A stretch of DNA of 40,069 nt from Castellaniella defragrans_A (GCF_040394755.1 NZ_JBEBRQ010000027.1), one strand, 5' to 3'; positions 1 to 8,011 are shown, counted from the first letter of the stretch. The notes: generated by a model not told the origin, from the sequence alone. A program made the numbers and translations.

Positions 1-60
1 ACCTCTGCCAAGCCCACCGTGGTGGTGCGCAGCAAACCGTCGATTGGGTTTTTTTGGGCC

Positions 61-150
61 CGCGCCCGGCCCCCCCCCCCCGGGGCGCCGACCGCCTACG
101 AAAGTGGGAGGGGGTTGGTCCTTGTGCGAGGGTTTGCCTGTTGGCGGGCC
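61..150. repeat. Dispersed intergenic repeat, copy A (right-end form)
   Basis: Positions 83-112 are identical over 30 nt to 7265-7294 and nearly identical to 34054-34083; the shared core includes CCGCCTACGAAAGT. Similarity to copy B continues more loosely to about 150. The left end differs from the other two copies: the short C run of the consensus is replaced by a long C tract. No protein is encoded. The copy lies upstream of the substrate-binding protein gene that starts at 224. Its function is unknown. Confidence 0.7.
70..81. repeat. Homopolymer tract, C12
   Basis: Twelve consecutive C residues, followed directly by GGGG, lie inside repeat copy A and about 140 nt upstream of the ATG at 224. 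Such tracts are prone to slipped-strand mispairing. Promoter C tracts control fimbrial phase variation in Bordetella, but here no promoter is visible with the tract between -35 and -10, so a switching role is only a possibility. Confidence 0.8.
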
Positions 151-223
151 ATATCACCTGAGGTAGTAAATCCTTGGGGTAATATTTTCCTTTCCGGCCA
201 TTCCGGCTCGACAGGAGATATTC

Positions 224-1240
224 ATGCGTGGTTTGAAAACCATGGTGGGCATGTTGGCGTTTGCCGCTGGTCTTCCGCTGGCTCAGGCGGACACCCTGGC
301 CGTCGTCAAGGATCGCGGTGTCGTGCGCTGCGGCGTGACGACGGGTTTTGCGGGGTTCTCGGCTCCCGACACCAAGGGAAACTGGCAGGGGCTGGACGTG
401 GATATGTGCCGCGCGGTGGCCGCTGCGGTGCTCGGCGATGCATCCAAGGTCAAGGTCGTGCCCTTGAATGCCCAGCAGCGTTTCACCGCCTTGCAGTCCG
501 GCGAGATCGATCTGCTGGCCCGCAATACGACTGTCACGCTGACCCGCGATACTGGCGTCGGGGCGATTCATGCGGCGATCAATTTCTATGATGGTCAGGG
601 CTTTCTGGTTCCCAAATCGCTGGGTCTCAAGAGCGCCAAGGAAATCAATGGCGCGACGGTCTGCATGCAGACCGGCACTTCGAACGAAAACACCATGGCC
701 GACTGGGCGCGTGCCAACGGTGTAAAGTACACCCCGGTGGTGATCGAGCAGTTCAATGAGGTGGTCAACGCCTTTGCGTCCGGGCGCTGCGATGTGTTCA
801 CGACCGATGCTTCGGGCCTGGCTTCGATCCGGATTTCCAAGCTGTCCAAGCCCGATGATTATCAGGTTCTGCCTGAAATCATTTCCAAGGAGCCCCTCGG
901 GCCTTTTGTGCGCCAGGGCGACGATGTCTGGCTGAATATCGTGAAATGGTCCTTCAATGCCATGACCGGCGCCGAGGAGCTGGGCCTGACCTCGGCCAAT
1001 GTGGACCAGAACCTGGACAGCGCCAATCCCAATGTGCGGCGCCTCCTGGGGGTGACACCCGGCGCGGGCAAGGATCTCGGCGTGGACGAGAAGTGGGCCT
1101 ACAACATCATCAAGCAGGTCGGCAATTACGGCGAATCCTTCGAGCGTAACGTCGGCATGGGCAGCCCGCTCAAGATCCAGCGCGGCCTGAACGCGCTGTG
1201 GACCGATGGCGGTTTGATGTATCCACTGCCTGTGCGCTGA
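224..1240 (+). CDS. Amino-acid ABC transporter periplasmic substrate-binding protein (AapJ/BztA type)
   Basis: A 338-aa periplasmic binding protein of family 3, closest in character to AapJ/BztA, which deliver a broad range of L-amino acids to an inner-membrane ABC permease. A Sec signal peptide is seen at residues 1-22 (hydrophobic core, then AQA before D23). The mature part starts with the family pattern VKDRGVVRCGV and includes GLDVDMCRAVAAAVLGD and QTGTSNENTMADW. The ATG has a good ribosome binding site, AGGAGA at 213-218. The length fits AapJ (about 340 aa). The downstream genes are on the opposite strand, so no permease or ATPase gene follows; partners must lie upstream of the window or elsewhere. 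The exact ligand cannot be read from the sequence. Confidence 0.88.
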   Translation: MRGLKTMVGMLAFAAGLPLAQADTLAVVKDRGVVRCGVTTGFAGFSAPDTKGNWQGLDVDMCRAVAAAVLGDASKVKVVPLNAQQRFTALQSGEIDLLARNTTVTLTRDTGVGAIHAAINFYDGQGFLVPKSLGLKSAKEINGATVCMQTGTSNENTMADWARANGVKYTPVVIEQFNEVVNAFASGRCDVFTTDASGLASIRISKLSKPDDYQVLPEIISKEPLGPFVRQGDDVWLNIVKWSFNAMTGAEELGLTSANVDQNLDSANPNVRRLLGVTPGAGKDLGVDEKWAYNIIKQVGNYGESFERNVGMGSPLKIQRGLNALWTDGGLMYPLPVR

Positions 1241-1261
1241 GAAACGGCGCGCGCATCGTCG

Positions 1262-1278
1262 CGGCGTGGATCACGCCG
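1262..1278. terminator. Possible bidirectional hairpin between convergent genes
   Basis: CGGCGTG and CACGCCG form a perfect 7-bp stem around a 3-nt loop, in the 62-bp gap between the converging binding-protein gene and the small membrane-protein gene. No T run follows on either strand, so factor-independent termination is doubtful. Confidence 0.35.
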
Positions 1279-1302
1279 TGATGGCGAGGTCCTGGGCGGG
1301 AT

Positions 1303-1776
1303 TCAGCGCTGGCGGCGGTAGACCAGGCTGATGCGCGCAAAGGCGGCTTGCAGCTCGGGCGTCCCGGCCTGAAAGGTCACGGGGCGCCCTTTCTGGATGA
1401 AGCACACGAGTTTTTTCGAGGCCACGAACGGAATGAATTTGGCGGACTGGATCTGGTCCCAGGGCACCTCGCGGCGTGTGATCCAGCGCTGGCGCAGGCC
1501 GTATTCCGAGATTTCGGTCACCGAGGTCCAGATTCCCCAGGTCATGACCAGCAGGGCGGCAAAGCACAGCAGCACGGCGCCGGCAACCGCGGGCGCGACC
1601 TGTTGACCGGCCGCGCTGCTGGCCGTGGCGATCAGGCGCGCGGCGATCAGCAGCATGACCAGCCAGGCCAATATTCCGATCCAGCGCGGCCAGGCGCGTC
1701 CGCGCAGCGGCAGGGGGCCGATCTGCGCCAGGAGCGCGGCGTGCTCCTCGGGTGTCGGCCTGGCAAAAGGGGTCAC
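1303..1776 (-). CDS. Small membrane protein with PH-like C-terminal domain, hypothetical
   Basis: About 157 aa when started at a GTG at 1776 that overlaps the mvaB stop (GTGA), a layout typical of translational coupling; a longer open frame to 1845 exists but runs inside mvaB. Two hydrophobic segments (about residues 31-50 and 61-83) suggest two membrane helices. They are followed by a soluble tail with the pattern EISEYGLRQRWITRREVPWDQI, split here only as EISEYGLRQRW and VPWDQIQSAKF, resembling the bacterial PH-like domains found in many small membrane proteins. I do not recognise a specific function. Cotranscription with HMG-CoA lyase does not in itself imply a role in leucine breakdown. 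Confidence 0.65.
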   Translation of the reverse strand: MTPFARPTPEEHAALLAQIGPLPLRGRAWPRWIGILAWLVMLLIAARLIATASSAAGQQVAPAVAGAVLLCFAALLVMTWGIWTSVTEISEYGLRQRWITRREVPWDQIQSAKFIPFVASKKLVCFIQKGRPVTFQAGTPELQAAFARISLVYRRQR

Positions 1777-2675
1777 GCTTTCTTGGCCGTCAGGGCATTG
1801 CCCACCCGGCTGGCGGCCTTGCGATCGAGATGGCCGGAAATCCATTGGCCGATGTCGACGACAGCATCGAGGTCCACGCCGGTGTCCATGCCCTGGCCGC
1901 GCATCAGGTAGAGGACGTCCTCGGTGGCCACATTGCCGGTGGCGCCCTTGGCGTACGGACAGCCTCCCAGCCCGGCCACCGAACTGTGGAAGATCCGCAC
2001 GCCCACGTCCAGCGCGGCCACGATATTGGCCAGCGCCTGTCCGTAGGTGTCGTGGAAATGGCCCGATACCTGTGTGCCCAGGTCGGCCACCTGGCCCACG
2101 GCGAGCATCACGCGCTTGACCTGCGCGGCAGTGCCTACCCCGATCGTGTCGGCCACATCGATCTCGTCGCAGCCCAGGCGCAGGAGGCGTTCGGCCACGT
2201 CGACGACGGCGGACACCGGGGTTTCGCCCTGGTAGGGGCAGCCCAGCGCGCAGCTGATGCTGCCCCGCAGACGCAGGCCCGCCGCCTTGGCCGCCGCTGC
2301 GACGGGCTCGAACCGGGCGATGGACTCGGCGATCGAACAGTTGATGTTGCGCTGCGAGAATGCCTCGCTCGCGGCGCCGAAGATCACGACCTCGTCAGCG
2401 CGCGCCGCGAGGGCGGCCTCGAAGCCGCGCAGGTTGGGCGTCAGCGCCGAATAGATCGTGCCGGGGCGGCGCGCGATCGCGGCCATGACCTCGGCGCCGT
2501 CGGCCATCTGCGGCACCCATTTGGGCGATACGAAGGAGGCGGCTTCGACGTTGGCAAAACCGGCGGCCGCCAGGCGGTCGATCAGTTCGACTTTGACGGC
2601 GGTATCGACGAATTGCTTTTCGTTCTGCAGGCCGTCGCGCGGGGCGACCTCGACGATCTTGACGTATTCGGACAT
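1773..2675 (-). CDS. mvaB: Hydroxymethylglutaryl-CoA lyase
   Basis: A 300-aa enzyme that cleaves 3-hydroxy-3-methylglutaryl-CoA to acetoacetate and acetyl-CoA, the last step of leucine catabolism. It is a DRE-TIM metallolyase. Visible residues are R13-D14 in APRDGLQNE (substrate and metal binding), H206 and H208 in GHFHDTYGQA (metal ligands) and the HMG-CoA lyase signature GLGGCPYAKGATGNVATED with the catalytic Cys at 239. The length matches bacterial MvaB. No other leucine-degradation genes (liu or acyl-CoA dehydrogenase genes) lie in the window, so it is an orphan here. It is followed by a coupled small membrane-protein gene. The assignment is firm. Confidence 0.95.
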   Translation of the reverse strand: MSEYVKIVEVAPRDGLQNEKQFVDTAVKVELIDRLAAAGFANVEAASFVSPKWVPQMADGAEVMAAIARRPGTIYSALTPNLRGFEAALAARADEVVIFGAASEAFSQRNINCSIAESIARFEPVAAAAKAAGLRLRGSISCALGCPYQGETPVSAVVDVAERLLRLGCDEIDVADTIGVGTAAQVKRVMLAVGQVADLGTQVSGHFHDTYGQALANIVAALDVGVRIFHSSVAGLGGCPYAKGATGNVATEDVLYLMRGQGMDTGVDLDAVVDIGQWISGHLDRKAASRVGNALTAKKA

Positions 2676-3117
2676 GGCGTTTTCCGGGGGCGGGATGCTG
2701 CGACAGGCAGGCAGTCGTGTGTAAAGGGTAAGTCCACATGATATCCCAGGCTGGGAGGGCGGAATGTCGGGCCGGCGACCAAGCGCCGGGGGAACCCCTG
2801 AACAGACGAAAAAGAGGGTTCGAGGCTGTCAGTGGTTCTTTGTTTTGGTCTCGGATTTTTATCGGGGTGTTTTGTTTTTTTGGGGAGTGATCGAGCTCAT
2901 GGCCGACGCTAGGGACGCGTTCTATTATTCAGAAAATATCGAGAATATTGCAAGAATTATCTATTCCATTTTATTGAGATAAAATATTTAGGGTTTGATC
3001 TATATCATTTAGCGCTTTTAGAAAGATTAACAAAATGGTCGGATTGAATTCGTGATCCGGCGCTGATTGCCGCGCCGCACGGATTTTTATTTGAAGACCA
3101 CAAGTCAGGAAGCAAAA
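2676..3117. other. Gene-free AT-rich upstream region of the autotransporter
   Basis: These 442 bp separate divergent mvaB and the autotransporter gene. From about 2840 to 3060 the DNA is far richer in A+T than the rest of the window and contains T runs and several TATA-like stretches (for example TAAAATATTTA near 2980). It probably holds the autotransporter promoter and regulator sites, but I could not pair a convincing -35 with a -10. A 72-codon open frame (2764-2982) lies here; I do not regard it as a gene. The low GC is consistent with acquired DNA or a silenced or regulated promoter. Confidence 0.6.
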
Positions 3118-5682
3118 ATGAAGAAAATCCACCCGGCCTGCACTCGTCATCCGGTTCCGCGCCGTCTGGCGCTGATGATTACCGCGATGCTGGCAGGACA
3201 GCCGCTGTTCGCCCAGGCGGCAGGGGAAAATATTGTTTGGTCTGATGCTGATCACACAGCGCCGCTTCGTTCAGAGCCGGTGTTTGGTTCTCCAGATTCT
3301 CTTTTTCCTGACGGTCTCACCGGTAATACGGTAACGATTTCTGGCGGTCCGCTTATTGGTGGTTATGTTTTTGGCGGTGTGACAGCGACCGACAGCGAGG
3401 TTTCGGGTAACGAGGTTGACATCTCCGGCGGTGAGGTAGGTGGGGTCTATGGCGGTGTGAGTGGGGACGGTATCGCCACCGGCAACCTCGTTGATATTTC
3501 AGGTGGAAAGGTTGGTGATGCTGTCTATGGCGGCAAAGGCAAAGTCTCTGCTGCTGATAACGAGGTTTACATCTCTGGCGGTGAGGTAGGTAGGGTCTAT
3601 GGCGGCGATGGCGGCGAGGGCGCTGACTCTGCTGCTGCCGATAACAAGGTTTACATCTCTGGCGGTGAGGTAGTAGGTAGGGTCTATGGCGGCTATACTG
3701 TGGATGGCAGCGCCATCGGCAACCTCGTCGAGATCTCAGGCGGAAAGGTTCTTAGTACTGCTGCTAGTACTTTTATCATCGGCGGCCATGGCAATTTTGC
3801 TGCCGGCAATAAGGTTTACATCTTCGGCGGTGAGCATGCTAACAGCGTTGTCATTGCTGGCGACGGTGTGAATGGTATCGCCACTGGCAATCTTGTCGAG
3901 ATGTCAGGCGGAAAGATTGATGAGGCCTGGGGCGGCTATGGCGATGTCTCTGCTGCCGATAATAAGGTTTACATCTCCGGCGGTGAGGTAGGAAGTTGGG
4001 TCTATGGCGGTTTGAGTAGGGACGGTATCGCCACCAGCAACCTCGTTGATATCTCCGGCGGAGAAGTTGGTGGCCTTGTCTATGGCGGCGCTAGTTGGTA
4101 CGGTATCGCCACCGGCAACCTTGTCGAGATCTCAGGCGGAAAGGTTCTTGACCATGTCTATGGCGGCTATGGCGGAGTCTCTGCTGCCGATAACGAGGTT
4201 TACATCTCCGGCGGTGAGTTAAGAGGGAGTGTCCATGGCGGCTATAGTGAGAGCGGTAGCGCCATCAACAACACGGTCACTCTCTCGGGCATGCCTCAGT
4301 TCAGCCTCACGGAGACCTCCATCTATGGGGGATATGCAGACAACGTCAGCAGTGCCGGCGATATCTTCACTGGCAATACCCTGAATTTTTCCGCCGCTCC
4401 GATCAGCGTCAACACGGTCGCCAATTTCCAGTATTACAACTTTACCCTCGATCCGGGCCTTGCCAATGATATGGGTACGGCCTTGATCACTGCCGATACG
4501 GTAAAGCTGGGCGATGGCAACGGCATGCCCTCGGAGGTCAAGGTGATCGGCATTCGCAGCGGCGATGTGCTATCGGTCGGAGATCAGTTCCTGCTGGTGA
4601 CGGCCACCGGGGCAATGTCCGGTGATGGCATCGGGGGTGTGCGGCATTCGGTGGGGCAGCAGGGGATTTCGCTGCTCTATGAAGTTCAGACCACGGTTGA
4701 TGTGGCGGGCAAGCAGATCACCGCCACAATTTTGAGCGGGGTCGATCCGGGCCCAAGCGTCAATCCGCGTCTTAAGTCGCTCTCCGAGGGCCGGCTGTCT
4801 GGCCTGATGCTGGCCACGCGCGGAGCCGACGCGGTGGCCTATGGCCTGTACGATGCCATCCTGGCGGAAAAGCGCGAGGGTTTGGTGCCGTTCATTCTGG
4901 CCACGGGCGGACACAGCCGCTACGAGAGCGGCTCGCATATCGATTCCGATGATTTCCTGCTGACTGGCGGCCTGAGCTACCGGCGCGCGGGGTTGACGGC
5001 TGGCGTGTTCGCCGAAGGCGGCTGGGGCAGCTACGACAGCTACAACAGCTTTGCCCATGCGGCCAGTGTGCATGGCGACGGCAATACCCGCTACTACGGT
5101 GGCGGGGTATTCGGGCGCTATGACTTCACCGGCGGCGTGTACGCCGAGGCGTCGGTGCGTCTGGGCAGCACCCGCACGCGATTCGATACCGGCGATCTCG
5201 TCAATGCGGCCAGCGGCGAATCGGCCGGCTACAACCTGAGCTCGCGCTACACGAGCGCGCACGCGGGTGTGGGTTACCCGTGGGTGTTCAACGACAGCAG
5301 CTTGCTGGATGTTTCGGTGAAATACCTGTGGACGCACGTCCAGGGCAAGGATGCGACGGTGGGCGGCGATCCGCTGCATTTCGACAGCCTCGATTCGCGG
5401 CGCCTGCGTCTGAATGGGGAATACCGTTACCGCAGCAGCGACAGTCTGACGCTGCTGGCGGGTCTGGGCTATGAGTACGAGTTCGATGCCCGTGCCCACG
5501 GCACGGCCTATGGCTATGCGATCGATGCGCCCAGCCTGAAGGGTTCGACGGGGATTCTGTCGCTGGGCGCGATGATCACGCCCACCAGCAACCGGCGCCT
5601 GAGCGTGGACCTGCGCGGGCAGGGTTATGCGGGTAAACGGCAGGGTGTGGGCGGTTCGGTGCGGATGAATTACGCGTTCTGA
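3118..5682 (+). CDS. Type Va autotransporter with repetitive passenger and outer-membrane beta-barrel
   Basis: An 854-aa secreted or surface-displayed protein. The ATG at 3118 is preceded by AGGAAG (3108-3113) and opens a signal peptide (MKKIHPACTR..., basic and then hydrophobic, cleaved near FAQA at about residue 34). An upstream TTG in the same frame is less likely. Residues about 70-390 consist of some 13 units of about 25 aa built on N-x-V-x-I-SGG-x-V then VYGG, a pattern expected of a beta-helix passenger. A linker follows, then a C-terminal barrel of about 265 residues that ends in a terminal phenylalanine (NYAF), the usual signal for BAM insertion. No protease motif is visible, so adhesion or surface binding is the more likely role. 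The passenger codons are less GC-rich than those of the barrel. It is monocistronic, with dprA converging. Confidence 0.9.
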   Translation: MKKIHPACTRHPVPRRLALMITAMLAGQPLFAQAAGENIVWSDADHTAPLRSEPVFGSPDSLFPDGLTGNTVTISGGPLIGGYVFGGVTATDSEVSGNEVDISGGEVGGVYGGVSGDGIATGNLVDISGGKVGDAVYGGKGKVSAADNEVYISGGEVGRVYGGDGGEGADSAAADNKVYISGGEVVGRVYGGYTVDGSAIGNLVEISGGKVLSTAASTFIIGGHGNFAAGNKVYIFGGEHANSVVIAGDGVNGIATGNLVEMSGGKIDEAWGGYGDVSAADNKVYISGGEVGSWVYGGLSRDGIATSNLVDISGGEVGGLVYGGASWYGIATGNLVEISGGKVLDHVYGGYGGVSAADNEVYISGGELRGSVHGGYSESGSAINNTVTLSGMPQFSLTETSIYGGYADNVSSAGDIFTGNTLNFSAAPISVNTVANFQYYNFTLDPGLANDMGTALITADTVKLGDGNGMPSEVKVIGIRSGDVLSVGDQFLLVTATGAMSGDGIGGVRHSVGQQGISLLYEVQTTVDVAGKQITATILSGVDPGPSVNPRLKSLSEGRLSGLMLATRGADAVAYGLYDAILAEKREGLVPFILATGGHSRYESGSHIDSDDFLLTGGLSYRRAGLTAGVFAEGGWGSYDSYNSFAHAASVHGDGNTRYYGGGVFGRYDFTGGVYAEASVRLGSTRTRFDTGDLVNAASGESAGYNLSSRYTSAHAGVGYPWVFNDSSLLDVSVKYLWTHVQGKDATVGGDPLHFDSLDSRRLRLNGEYRYRSSDSLTLLAGLGYEYEFDARAHGTAYGYAIDAPSLKGSTGILSLGAMITPTSNRRLSVDLRGQGYAGKRQGVGGSVRMNYAF
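3328..4290 (+). repeat. Tandem ~75-bp coding repeats in the autotransporter passenger
   Basis: About 13 in-frame units spaced some 72-88 nt apart. Two main subtypes recur: one encodes ATGNLVEISGGKV and the other AADNEVYISGGEV. They often, but not strictly, alternate. Near-identical DNA blocks (for example GAGGTTTACATCTC with GGCGGTGAGGTA) recur several times, so unit number could change by recombination or slippage while the frame is kept. The last unit, near 4266, is more diverged (NNTVTLSG). Confidence 0.85.
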
Positions 5683-5746
5683 GCGCGCTCCTGACGCCGG
5701 CCGTCTGCGAAAGCGTGGCTGTGTCCCCGGGTTTTCCGGGCTGGAT

Positions 5747-5767
5747 GGCGGCCTCTCAAGGGCCGCC
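5747..5767. terminator. Hairpin between convergent autotransporter and dprA
   Basis: GGCGGCC and GGCCGCC form a perfect 7-bp GC stem with a 7-nt loop in the 95-bp gap where the two genes converge. There is no clear T run, so it may be a bidirectional pause or Rho-assisted end rather than a classical terminator. Confidence 0.4.
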
Positions 5768-5777
5768 AATCTGGGCG

Positions 5778-6929
5778 TCAGGCGCCGGCCCGCATGAAGC
5801 GGCCGTCGGCCAGACGTTCGATCGTGCCGGAGACTTCCAACATGCCCAGTTGGCTGTTCAGGCGGCCGATGTCCCATTGTGTGCGCGCGAGCAGCGTATC
5901 CGTGTCCATTGGGTCGTGGCCCAGGGCGTGCAGCAGGATGGCGGCGTCGGAACCTGCAGGTGGCGCGGGGTTGCGGGATGATGGGGGTGTGCGGGCGGGT
6001 GCGGGGGCGCCTGGTGGCTGGTTGATCCCGGACTGACGCAGTTCCTCGAGGATGTCCTCGCCCGATTCGACCAGCTTGGCGCCCTGGCGGATCAAGGCAT
6101 GGCAGCCGCGCGACAGAGGCGAATGGATGGACCCGGGAATGGCGAATACCTCGCGGCCCAGTTCGCTCGCGAGCCGGGCGGTGATCAGCGAGCCGCTTTG
6201 CCGGGCTGCCTCGACCACCAGGGTGCCGCGCGTCAGGGCCGCGACGATGCGGTTGCGCATGGGGAAGAAAAACGGCAGGGCGCGCGCGCCCAGGGGAAAT
6301 TCGGAAACCAGCAGGCCGTCCGCCGCCACGCGGTGCGCCAGGACCCTGTTGCGTGCCGGGTAGACGATGTCGATGCCGGTGCCCAGGACCGCGATTGTGC
6401 CGCCCGCCTCCGGCCCTGCTTCCAGCGCGCCTTCGTGAGCTGCCGCGTCGATGCCGCTCGCCAGCCCGCTGACGATGCACCAGCCTTGCTGCGCCAGATG
6501 GCGGGCGAAGGCCCTGGCATTGTCCATGCCGCCGGCGGTGGCGCTGCGCGCGCCTACGATGGCGATGGCGGGGCGTTGCAGGAGTTCTGGCCGGCCCTTC
6601 AGGTACAGCATCGGCGGGGGGGCGTGCAACTCCAGCAGATTGGGTGGATAGTCGGGGTCGGCCAGGGTCAGCAGGCGGTGGTCGGGTTCGCGCAGCCAGG
6701 CGAGGGTTGTGTCGATGGCGGCTTGTGTGCCGGCATCCGGCGGTTGGCGGATGCGCGCGACCAGTTCGGGTTCGAGGTGGCGCGCCAGGTTGCCGGTGGC
6801 GGTGGCGTAGATGTCCTGCGGCATGCCGAAGACGGCGAGCAGGTCGCGGATGCGGGCGGCGCCCAGATCGTGCTCGAGGCTGAGGCGGATCCAGGCGCGC
6901 AGTTCGTGTTCGTCGGCGGTGAGAGGCAT
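5778..6929 (-). CDS. dprA: DNA-processing protein DprA (Smf)
   Basis: A 383-aa cytoplasmic protein that binds incoming single-stranded DNA during natural transformation and loads RecA. The Rossmann-fold core shows the family blocks GARSATAGG, SGLASGIDAAAHEGAL, VLGTGIDIVYPARN, a PMRNRI stretch and SGSLITARLA, and the C-terminus carries the winged-helix extension (from about residue 305) present in many DprA proteins. The frame is open to 7196, but those 89 extra codons run through the palindromic repeat and look non-coding; the start at 6929 (MPLTADEHELRAW) fits the usual N-terminus. No strong ribosome binding site is visible. comF lies about 10 kb away, so competence may be functional. Confidence 0.92.
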   Translation of the reverse strand: MPLTADEHELRAWIRLSLEHDLGAARIRDLLAVFGMPQDIYATATGNLARHLEPELVARIRQPPDAGTQAAIDTTLAWLREPDHRLLTLADPDYPPNLLELHAPPPMLYLKGRPELLQRPAIAIVGARSATAGGMDNARAFARHLAQQGWCIVSGLASGIDAAAHEGALEAGPEAGGTIAVLGTGIDIVYPARNRVLAHRVAADGLLVSEFPLGARALPFFFPMRNRIVAALTRGTLVVEAARQSGSLITARLASELGREVFAIPGSIHSPLSRGCHALIRQGAKLVESGEDILEELRQSGINQPPGAPAPARTPPSSRNPAPPAGSDAAILLHALGHDPMDTDTLLARTQWDIGRLNSQLGMLEVSGTIERLADGRFMRAGA

Positions 6930-7478
6930 GGCCCGGGGCGGAGGGTGTGAATGGTTTTTCACAGTTTGCCATGAATGGGGGGGGCGGTGAAATGCAAGGG
7001 TGATCGGGGGATCCACCTGATGTACGGCCTGTTGAGTTTTTTGTGCGAGCTCGCGGCCGGAGCCCAGGGGGGCGCGGCGCAGCTCACCCGGTCCCGGCTT
7101 TGCCGGGACTTCCCGTCGGATCAGGCGAAATCGGGGCGGGCGCCAAACTCGCGGGGTGGTCGGTCCACTGGACCGACGCACAAGCGTCCCGCTCAAACAG
7201 TGGCGCCCTTGCCTCCCCGATTTCGCCTGATCCGACGGCGGGTTCGAAAGCGCCGCGCCCCCCTGGGCGCCGACCGCCTACGAAAGTGGGAGGGTGCTGG
7301 TTCTTTTGCAGGGGTTTTCCCGCCAGACGCGTCTCAAGGACTCAAACAGGCACGCAGCAAAACACAAATTTCCTGGTGCGATTCGACGCGATTGCCCCGC
7401 CAGACGGGCACCGACAGGGGCATTGGCCGCAACTTGTTTTATCATTGAAGCTCAAGTCATCATGATTCGGCATTTACC
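6930..7478. other. Gene-free region between divergent dprA and def, holding repeat copy B
   Basis: These 549 bp contain no credible gene; the open frames crossing it have no homology I recognise and read through inverted repeats. About half is the nested palindromic element described separately. The remaining 7311-7478 must carry the def-fmt promoter. No clean -35/-10 pair was found there, though the DNA near 7430-7460 is relatively AT-rich. Confidence 0.7.
7036..7310. repeat. Dispersed intergenic repeat, copy B: nested palindromic element
   Basis: A set of nested inverted repeats. The outer arms 7054-7080 and 7250-7276 pair at 25 of 27 positions. The middle arms 7115-7136 and 7215-7236 are a perfect 22-bp inverted repeat, flanked inward by a 7-bp pair (7138-7144 with 7203-7209). 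The centre holds GTCGGTCCA/TGGACCGAC (7159-7177) and GACGC/GCGTC (7175-7188), and the left half carries a separate perfect hairpin, GTCCCGGC/GCCGGGAC (7091-7109). The left 40 nt (7036-7075) match copy C (34020-34059) at 38 positions, and the right end 7265-7294 matches copy A exactly. No transposase gene is present. Confidence 0.85.
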
Positions 7479-8003
7479 ATGGCCCTGCTCCCTATTCTCA
7501 AGTATCCCGATGCGCGCCTGCACAAGGTGGCCGCCCCGGTTGCGCAGGTCGATGATCGCATCCGCCAACTCGTGCGCGACATGGCCGAAACCATGTACGC
7601 CGCCCCCGGCGTGGGTTTGGCGGCCACCCAGGTCGATGTGCATGAGCGCGTCGTCGTCATCGATGTTTCCGAGGATGGCAACGAGCTGTACGTCCTCATC
7701 AATCCTGAAATCACCTGGAAAAGCGAAGAAACCCAGGTCTACGAGGAAGGCTGCCTGTCAGTTCCTGGCGTCTACGACGAGGTCGAGCGCGCCGCCCAGA
7801 TCCACGTGCGGGCGTTGAACGAAAAAGGCGAATCCTACGAGTTCGACGCCCAGGGCCTGCTGGCCGTCTGCGTTCAGCATGAGCTCGATCACTTGATGGG
7901 CAAGGTGTTCGTCGAATACCTGTCCGTGCTCAAGCAGAACCGGATTCGCACCCGCCTGCGCAAGCAGCAGCGCGAGGCCGAACGCGAAGCCGCTGGCGTC
8001 TGA
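7479..8003 (+). CDS. def: Peptide deformylase
   Basis: A 174-aa metalloenzyme that removes the formyl group from the N-terminal methionine of new proteins. All three class I motifs are present: GVGLAATQ (44-51), EGCLSVP (90-96, metal ligand C92) and HELDH (metal ligands H134 and H138, catalytic E135). The length is usual for the family. The stop lies 8 nt before fmt, with which it surely forms an operon; the pair works at opposite ends of the formyl-methionine cycle. The start at 7479 gives the canonical N-terminus (ILKYPDARL). Confidence 0.97.
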   Translation: MALLPILKYPDARLHKVAAPVAQVDDRIRQLVRDMAETMYAAPGVGLAATQVDVHERVVVIDVSEDGNELYVLINPEITWKSEETQVYEEGCLSVPGVYDEVERAAQIHVRALNEKGESYEFDAQGLLAVCVQHELDHLMGKVFVEYLSVLKQNRIRTRLRKQQREAEREAAGV

Positions 8004-8011
8004 AGCGGATC

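Noticed and set aside
2764..2982. A 72-codon open frame upstream of the autotransporter
   Set aside because: It lies in the AT-rich control region, has no recognisable domain and changes composition mid-way; a purine-rich stretch before its ATG is not enough to call a gene.
3328..4290. CRISPR-like array, because of regularly spaced repeats
   Set aside because: The repeats are in-frame, encode the passenger units, vary gradually, have no unique spacers and no cas genes are near.
4570..6972. An 800-codon open frame on the minus strand across the autotransporter barrel and dprA
   Set aside because: It is the antisense/other-frame shadow of two firmly identified genes in GC-rich DNA; its translation is low-complexity Arg/Pro/Ala without family motifs.
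6930..7196. An 89-residue N-terminal extension of DprA
   Set aside because: It would be translated from the palindromic repeat, is Arg/Pro-rich, and the start at 6929 gives the normal DprA N-terminus.
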